From Hypsibius dujardini (lineage: Eukaryota > Tardigrada > Eutardigrada > Parachela > Hypsibiidae): 37,386 nucleotides of DNA. The stretch lies in the NCBI GenBank assembly GCA_001579985.1, contig LRSR01013693.1:1-37386 (forward strand), written 5' to 3'. Both the position numbers and the translations under genes were made by a program. Of this stretch, positions 31,402 through 37,386 are shown piece after piece. Position 1 is the stretch's first letter. Every line of letters starts with the position of its first letter. The notes under the pieces are model-generated. The model worked only from the letters and a program-made list of their open reading frames with translations, was not told the origin of the DNA and made no database searches.

Positions 31402-32771
31402 TTACTTCAGGGTCGCAGTGGCGGCCTTCAGGGCGTCCGGCATCGCCTCCACCAGCAGGTCCACCTGGCTCTCCGCCTTGCCGTGTTGGTTGCTGGCGAC
31501 GCATTCTGAAAAAAATAAAAACAAATTATGGATGACTAAGAAAACGTAGTTCGAAGGAAAAGGAACTTGTTGTTCCGTCATGGCAAGACGAGACGAGGAT
31601 ATTTCAGATCCTCGCTCAGCGTTTAGATGGATAGGATAAATTATATTGGAGGATCAAACGTCTTGCTTCCTGTCAAAACAGAAGCAAGGGCCTATTTCTC
31701 CACCGCGCATTCCATCGCGGCAACAAATATTCAATCCTTTTGGAGAGTTTCTTGCATCACGCTTTAGGAGAAACAGCGCGAGCCTAATTCTTCTCCCGGC
31801 AAACGACACATGAGGTAGTTGGACAGAATCTTAACACACAAGGTAAAAAAGACGGGCTTCTTCAGACATTCAAGAAAATAGCCTGAAACAGTCAGATATC
31901 CAGGCACATAGGCACATAGGCATATAGGTAAAGTAGCGAATTCAGACGTAGGAACAAGTAGGAAAAATATCTAATTCTTACGTCCTCATACAGCAGCAAC
32001 CAGACTCAATGGTCAGGTATTAAAAATAGGCAGACATCCATACATCGGTTCACTGAGACAGCTAGAAATCAAGATCTGAACTGGTACATGAAACCCCCCA
32101 GTTACAGTCAGATATTCAGACACAGGAATAATGAGAGACACATACGTTTATCTGTAGATCAATTAAAGTCAATAATTCTGAGTCGGACTGACTTTCAGAC
32201 ATCCGACACATTCAAAGTCATTACTCTGAGACAGTCAGTTTAAACCAGGCCAGACAAGTTAATTCTCAAGCAATATGTAGCCCATAATCCAGACATCTGA
32301 CAAAAAAGATTTCCTGGCACTAAATATAATCCAAACAGACAACCACGCAATCCAGATTTCAGACAAAAAGGTTCCCAGGAAGTAAACATAATCGAGACAG
32401 ACAACCCCCAAATCCAGACATCAAACAAAAAAAGTTTTCCAGAGATTAAAAATAATCCAATGCAGACATCAGACAGACATGTTGTCAAACAATAAGCAGA
32501 CGATCCAGACAATTTAGAAAAACTCACTGTATGTTGCGTCGTCATCCGCGGCGGCCTCGATGAAGTTCAGTCCGACCGTCCCGTCGTCCTCGGCAATGAT
32601 CTTGAGCTTGCTGTGACGGGCGTCGTTGATGGTCAGGGGTTCGTCGTTCTTGAACCACTGGACAGTGGGCTTGGGGTTGCCGCTGACCTTGCCGCTGAAT
32701 CGCGCCCCGGACGTCTCAATCACCTCCGACTTCCGCGGCGACAGGGCCTTATCGAACTTGGGGGCAGACAT
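31402..32771 (-). CDS. Small intracellular single I-set Ig-domain protein
   Basis: Two exons, 32528-32771 (ATG) and 31402-31505 (TAA), join in phase 1 and give 115 residues. There is no signal peptide. One I-set Ig domain fills the protein: KVSGNPKPTVQWFKND (strands B-C with Trp), LKIIAEDDG, then ATYKCVASNQHGKAE (strand F Cys and G turn). The strand-B position that is usually Cys in FxCxV reads FSGKV, so the core disulphide cannot form, as in several cytoplasmic titin-type domains. The domain resembles those of titin, twitchin, MLCK and telokin. Size and adjacency to the kinase gene on the same strand invite comparison with telokin, though in vertebrates that Ig domain is C-terminal to the kinase. 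A role in binding myosin or kinase is inference. Confidence 0.85.
32286..32485 (+). repeat. Tandem ~62-bp minisatellite in the Ig-gene intron
   Basis: Unit starts (AATCCAG) at 32286, 32349 and 32411 give periods of 63 and 62 bases, with a shorter degraded unit from 32454. Each holds CAGAC, an ACAAAAA tract, a CCAGG-like block, ATAATC, and ACAGACAACC. The last unit ends about 40 bases from the splice donor. Confidence 0.75.
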
Positions 32772-33060
32772 TTTTCTCTCAAAGACTTCCTTTCCCTAAC
32801 GATGCGTGTCAAAATCCAACTCGCAAAAGAACTCGGTTTTATGGGTCAGTACACGCGCGATGACGACGTAAGAACTCGTAAAGCTTTCCGAGCGAAATAT
32901 TGTGAAAGACCTATAAAGAAAGAGTCGAGAGAAAGTGTGGTTGAAGATGCGCAGTCTTTGCTAATGATTTCGGGACAGAGTGTACTGTCACAGCCATTTA
33001 TGGCAACCAAGTACACTGAGTCCTGCAGTGTGTGTGTGTATGTGATGTTTACAATTCAAG
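32772..33060. promoter_or_regulatory. Candidate bidirectional promoter
   Basis: Only 289 bases separate the minus-strand ATG of the Ig gene from the plus-strand ATG of the small gene at 33061. No clear TATA box was seen. The call rests on gene arrangement alone. Confidence 0.35.
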
Positions 33061-33615
33061 ATGGCCTCTTTTTCCACCGAAAGGCTACTGACCGAGGCTC
33101 GCGAATCTTTTATTAATAGCTATAATTTGTTGATCTTGACGCTTCGTAGACTGTACGTGGAGTGGATCTGTCTCGTGATGGTGAGACGGAGGGAAGGGAG
33201 GGGTGGAAAAGGAGGAGCGGCAGTGGCCGTAGTTTCATGGTCGGTTAACATATACTCCTACTCTGAGGAATGATCTGCTGCGAGTATGTGTATTTTTAGG
33301 AATCTCTGATGGATGCGGAATTCATGAAGTTGTACGTTATTGACGCCGTCGAGTCTCGGTGAGGGTGTGTATGTGTGTGTCTCATGCGTCTTTCGCTAGT
33401 GTTCAGTGTACGGATCTTGAAAGGGAGTAATTGACTCCTATCGAAATAAATGGCGTACTCGTACTATACGGATGAGAATATATATACGGATCCCGACCTC
33501 TATATTTCGGCCCCTCGAGGATCCTTATAACCTTGCTAAATGGGTGTTAATGGAAGAACCAAATTTTAGGATTGAGGGATACGTCAATTTTGCAAAAATA
33601 ATTTCGCAGTATTGA
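33061..33615 (+). CDS. Candidate small three-exon gene, unknown function
   Basis: Exons 33061-33180, 33300-33358 and 33570-33615 (TGA) give 74 residues. The ATG has a good context (AAGATGG). The first donor (GATG/GTGAGA) and acceptor (ATTTTTAG) are good and join in phase 0, and the second donor is TCG/GTGAGG, phase 2. The product begins MASFSTERLLTEARESF, with a hydrophobic-basic middle (LLILTLRRLYVEWICLVM), then ESLMDAEFMKLYVIDAVES and IEGYVNFAKIISQY. I recognise no family. Support comes from frame continuity, splice sites and the divergent position next to the Ig gene. The third exon is the least certain; two nearer acceptors (33400, 33407) would give different short tails. Confidence 0.4.
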
Positions 33616-34680
33616 AATTAAAAATGTCTGTCAAAATCGACAATTACAGGCGACCCAGACAACCAAATGATTCATAGGACCATAAGGTAAAAAAAGGCAT
33701 TTTGACATTTGAGGTATCACCTCACTGACAGCATGTGCGAATCAAAAAAATTCCCTCGTCCATCAGGATAATACTTTAGCTACATTAAAAGAAATAATAT
33801 TTATAAAATAATAATATTTCGGAAGAAAAACTTGTTTTGGTTTGTGGCGTTTATTGGAGGGGGGAGGGCGGCGGAGTCATTTGTCCCCCCCCCCGGCAGC
33901 GAAAATGAAAAAAGAGGTATTACGCCGTTTGCTGTTTTTCAAGAACTTGAAAAGGTTTACAATTAATAATGCTCTTACTCTTTTAATTTCGTTTCAAACG
34001 GAAATTTGCAAGCAAGATTAGAGTACATTGGCAAAAAATTGCCCGCGGTGGCTGCCCCGCCCCCATCTCCCCCCAAAACGAATCTATGCTGGGGCCATCA
34101 ATGATATCTAGTCCTTGGCCATTATTTAAGTTGACTAACAACCGTGAGCGCTGGTTTCGACCCTACGTAGTGGAATAGCCGAAACTAAATACTCCTGCAG
34201 AATATGGCAGTCAACATTCAAAACAGTTCACCTGTTGCATTTGTGGGGTAACATTTGAATAAGTGCTGGTCCGAGAAAACGGCAGTAGGCTTTGATTTTT
34301 AAGGAAATCACACGCATTTTTTAGCATTTTTTTAACATTTAAATATTAGTACATGCAAGCACTATTGTTTTGTTAATTACCCGTAAAGTTTGTGTTTCGA
34401 GTCCGGGGCTTGTTATGCTGAGTTACTTGTCCCCTGGGGCTGCGGAAAGTCTTTCCGGACAAACTTGATTTCCCGGATGTGCTATCATGCTTTTTTCCTC
34501 GTAAAACTTTGCACGGCTCTTGAGCGAAAGAGGTGATTAAGGAAAGTTACACAACAAAGCGTCTCCAACAAAAGTTGTTAAACGAACAGAAGCGTCTGCT
34601 GACTTTTTTTAACACAGTGAGCGTAACAGGGTTCCTCCGTTTTTGAAGGTCGCACTGCAATAAAGAACCTTTTGCAAAAA
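33616..34680. other. Intergenic interval, AT-rich with G/C homopolymer patches
   Basis: Poly-C/poly-G patches near 33856-33897 and 34042-34077 sit in AT-rich DNA and resemble the interiors of the CAGTGGCG-ended elements at 1573 and 35149. No termini were found. The promoter of the next gene should lie near 34600. No gene is seen. Confidence 0.4.
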
Positions 34681-35975
34681 ATGGTCCCGTATGTTCAGGG
34701 CGTATTTATAGCTGTGGCAACATTGGTGCTCGGATACTCATCCGCGGCTCCATCATGCGAATTAATGGGCCTAATGCCGTGCTTGATGCCAGCAATGACG
34801 TTCTTGCATAGTCCCGACTTCAAGGACATTCAGGCCGTCCAGCGTACCGGGGAGTTTCAGAGCCTCACAGCACCTCAACTAACATCACTGTGCAAGTACG
34901 TATCCCTCCTCCGAAACTTTTCGGCACCTTTCATTCTGTTGAAGTGCCCGTAAAATGTAGTCTAAAGTAAGCTCGGAGCTATCGAAATATATATTCCCTT
35001 GCTTTTCTTTTTGCTTATTAAGTTGTTTGCTAAGGCTTTCTCACGTTTGAAGGAAAAAACATTAATGTGAATGACAATTATACATATGAAAGTATGATGT
35101 GGGCAGCTCAGAAAAGAACGAAGCAAAGTATTGTCAAAGGTAAACAGTGGCGGATTGAGGTCGGCCCAGAGGAGATGGCAAGCCTGTTGGGGGGGAGGGA
35201 AAATTTTTGCCCCACCCCCTTGTGGAGTAAGGGAGCAACATTTTGTAGGTTTTTTACATGTTAAAGCTTGCCCTGCGGGGGCGGGGCAAGCTTCCTGAGA
35301 TAATGGAACAATAAGTACAGATTAAATTAACAATGAATCTATATAAAGTATATATAGAATTAAGTAAATTATATAAAACAAAGCAATGATAATAGTAAAT
35401 TACACTGAAGTTTTAACTTTCGCACAGAACGGCTCAGGGTATTGTGACATGTGCAGCGGACTACCTCGAGCGTTGCATGGACCATGAATTGAAGGACCTT
35501 CAGGTGTTCGCCCGCGGTACCGTCAAGCTGTTGGAAGTGTGTGACAGGCCCGATCTGTACGCCAAATGGATGGTGGTCATCGCCTGCAACATCAAGTTGA
35601 ACAGCAGCAGTGCGGGCTACCAAAGCTGTCTGGCGTCGGGCATGAAGGCGACGCTCTCCATGGTCCAAGGCAAAAGGAATCCCATGGCGGCGATGGAGTT
35701 GCTACGAAGTGGCAGACTTTTGCGCAACGTCTGCTGGTAGGGTCCTCGCACTTTCCTTCTGTACTTTTGACCATTGACGGCTCGATTTAAGATCGTCCTT
35801 GTGTTTTGTGGGTGTTTTGTGTAGTGTGATGAAGGACGTCAACACCTGTTCCGCACCAGAGTACGGGAAGTGTTCCCCCGAGGCGGCGGACCTGAACGGG
35901 AAGATCGTTGACGGGGTGATGGATGCGTATGGATGCCAGGCGAAGGTCCAGGACGGCTGTCCAGTTCTTGAGTAG
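34681..35975 (+). CDS. Secreted Cys-rich protein with recurring C-x7-C pairs
   Basis: Three exons, 34681-34895, 35428-35736 and 35825-35975 (TAG), are joined in phase 2 and give 224 residues. A signal peptide (VFIAVATLVLGYSSAAPS) is followed by at least 14 cysteines. Four pairs share C-x7-C spacing: CELMGLMPC, CAADYLERC, CSAPEYGKC and CQAKVQDGC. Between them is a helical-looking segment with single cysteines (EVCDRPDL, VIACNIK, YQSCLASGM, RNVCC). I do not recognise the family. An extracellular, disulphide-stabilised protein is inferred. The layout loosely resembles the Cys-module gene at 18834-20786 and the partial gene at 36110, so an expanded family is possible. Intron 1 carries a transposon-like end and a short hairpin. 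Confidence 0.75.
35149..35235 (+). mobile_element. Possible truncated CAGTGGCG-ended element
   Basis: It begins CAGTGGCGGATTGAGG and passes into a G-homopolymer and a TTTTTGCCCCACCCCC block, the same style as the right end of the element at 1573-1759 read in reverse. A second terminus was not found, so it may be a fragment. Confidence 0.3.
35264..35293. repeat. Short GC-rich hairpin in intron
   Basis: Ten-base perfect arms AAGCTTGCCC (35264-35273) and GGGCAAGCTT (35284-35293) surround a 10-base G-rich loop, inside intron 1 of the secreted gene. Confidence 0.6.
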
Positions 35976-36109
35976 AAGTACCGGTAACTTTTCATTATAA
36001 TTCTTGGAAGAGATTTATTATTTTTGGGTGGGGATTTCTGGACGGGCCCTGATGCGAAAAATATTTATAACCAAATGTCATTTTTCAGTCGCTCGATAAC
36101 AAAGGTAGA

Positions 36110-36277
36110 ATGAGTATTTTTGCAAGCGGATTTTCCGAAAATATTATGGTTTATTGGGCAGCTTTTATTTGTGCTAGTACGTTTGCACTCCAAGGCACAT
36201 ACAATGTATGCATGGTAGATATGCCGTCCTGTGAGCCATACTATCTGTCCTCCGTCGAAATTGGTGGAACTACATAA
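36110..36277 (+). CDS. Candidate first exon of a secreted Cys-containing protein
   Basis: An ATG frame of 55 residues has a signal-like stretch (MVYWAAFICASTFALQG, with an internal ATG that may be the start) followed by YNVCMVDMPSCEPYY. A Cys pair just after the signal, with a MP motif, parallels CELMGLMPC in the adjacent secreted gene, so this may be the start of a diverged tandem relative. The frame stops at 36275-36277, or may splice from a weak donor after 36263 (phase 1) to the exon at 36653. Presence of a real gene is uncertain. Confidence 0.35.
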   Translation: MSIFASGFSENIMVYWAAFICASTFALQGTYNVCMVDMPSCEPYYLSSVEIGGTT

Positions 36278-36652
36278 AATCTGTAAAAAGACAGTTGACT
36301 TCCTTATCCGAGTAGAAAGCCGGTGACATTAATTAACCAGACAGCAATGACACTTCAAATTGTTGACGCGGTAAAAGCAAATAAACTCTACAAATATGAC
36401 ACAAATTTATATCAAAATTGAATCTGTTTTCGACTTCAAAAAGATATTTTTTTAGAGTTCAGCCCGAAACTAGGTGTCTGGAACGAAATTAGGTAAAAGT
36501 AGGTATCTCCAGTCGTCATGATAAATTATTCGCAGTTACATTTCGTTCAAAATAACAAATTGTATCAAGGAAAAATATTTATACCTTATAACAAAAAAGG
36601 CAAGTGCGTGTCTGCAAATATGTTACTGGCATTTGAAAAGTCTGTCTGTCAG

Positions 36653-36741
36653 GCATTTCTGGTGTCGTCATAGTTGAGATGACCTGCAACGTCACACCGA
36701 GGTCTCCTTTTATGATCGCAAAGGTGTGGAGTGTGTACAAG
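36653..36741 (+). CDS. Candidate internal exon, possibly linked to 36110
   Basis: It is bounded by GTCTGTCAG at the acceptor and a strong donor AAG/GTAAGC. It reads SGVVIVEMTCNVTPRS then IAKVWSVYK and is open for 29 codons. Its phase fits a junction with 36263. No following exon was found before the window ends. Confidence 0.25.
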
Positions 36742-36958
36742 GTAAGCTTTATTTATGTGGAGAGAAAGTGAAAAAGGACAAAAAGGAGAAAGGGAAGGAA
36801 AACTTGTAGTCGAAGCTACTGTAGCCTTAACCATAGTATCACAATGTATCATCGGGCTAGGGGCTCGTTTAGGGTTCTCGCAAGTTAGAACCAGGACCCA
36901 TCATGCATGGTAAGAGCCAGAGGGTCGGCAAAGAAATGAAATATTTTTTTTCAAAATG

Positions 36959-37283
36959 GAACCCAAATTTGGCCTTTTATCCTAATCATTTTGAAACGTG
37001 TGGAGGTCTGGGGGCCTGATTTCTGAGGGCTTCCCCTGAGACTTCAAAACATTAAAAAGAATGTCAGCTTTTCCATTCGATTGGGATATTCTTAAATATT
37101 TTTAACTTCCCAGTTGCAGTCAATACTAGGGTACATATATTAAATCCCAGTAAATCACAAATTTGATAGAAATACTAAATTTTTCAGAAACGTTTTGAAA
37201 TACCGGGGGCCCTTGTAAACCAGACCCCCACGCACCCTAAAACTTTCAAATTAATTACGAGAAAAATGCCGAAATTTGGGTTC
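36959..37283. repeat. Imperfect inverted repeat, possible MITE remnant
   Basis: The left arm starts GAACCCAAATTTGGC and the right arm ends in its near-complement, GCCGAAATTTGGGTTC. Pairing continues through a TTTTGAAA-like block into a GGGGTCTGG/CCAGACCCC block about 65-75 bases inside each end. Arms are about 80-90 bases with several mismatches and indels. No target duplication was identified. Confidence 0.55.
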
Positions 37284-37386
37284 AGTGTTGAAAATGCATG
37301 TTGCATTTTTGCCCAATCCTGATCCTTGATCCTCGCGCGAGCATAACATCATGAATGGAGCTTCCAAAAGGCATCAGAATTGCCAA

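Larger units (their letters stand above)
36278..37386. other. AT-rich 3' end of window
   Basis: Apart from the candidate exon at 36653-36741 and the inverted repeat at 36959-37283, I see no gene-like structure. The sequence continues beyond the window. Confidence 0.4.

Overview
This window is eukaryotic (metazoan) nuclear DNA. Genes are split by short GT-AG introns, intergenic DNA is AT-rich, and (TGTC)n/(CAGA)n/(GGCA)n tetranucleotide arrays sit in many introns and spacers. The protein families (TMCC, a MAX-like bHLH factor, a USP20/33-type deubiquitinase, a CYP2-type P450, a myosin light chain kinase, an I-set Ig protein) are animal ones. Gene spacing of roughly 4 kb with introns often near 100 bp suggests a compact invertebrate genome. 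A tardigrade or other ecdysozoan is my best guess, but this is inference and not proven by any single feature.

Layout. 506-4689 (+): the 3' part of a TMCC coiled-coil membrane protein. 4690-10603: a 5.9 kb stretch with no confident gene, but with microsatellites and a TGTTCC-rich cluster. 10604-11837 (+): a complete three-exon MAX-like bHLH factor. 11961-13014: three TA-flanked MITE-like elements, one inserted inside another. 13404-18056 (-): a USP20/33-like deubiquitinase interrupted by a 34-N assembly gap. 18834-20786 (-): a secreted protein with four Cys modules. Its intron holds another TA-flanked element and a 33-bp-arm hairpin. 21558-24831 (+): a six-exon cytochrome P450 with an apparent one-base frameshift just before the haem loop. 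26272-28716 (-): a compact nine-exon myosin light chain kinase with a calmodulin-binding tail. 31402-32771 (-): a single-Ig-domain protein upstream of the kinase on the same strand. 33061-33615 (+): a candidate three-exon small gene, divergent from the Ig gene. 34681-35975 (+): a secreted protein with recurring C-x7-C pairs, followed by a possible related partial gene from 36110.

The genes do not form an operon or a shared pathway. The kinase and Ig genes may have a common muscle or cytoskeletal role, and the secreted Cys-rich genes may belong to one loose family. All exon models come from reading splice sites by eye and checking that phases agree across junctions. The phase agrees at every junction of the confident genes except in P450 exon 5 and at the USP gap. 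Nothing resembling a prokaryotic operon, CRISPR array, rRNA or clear tRNA was seen.
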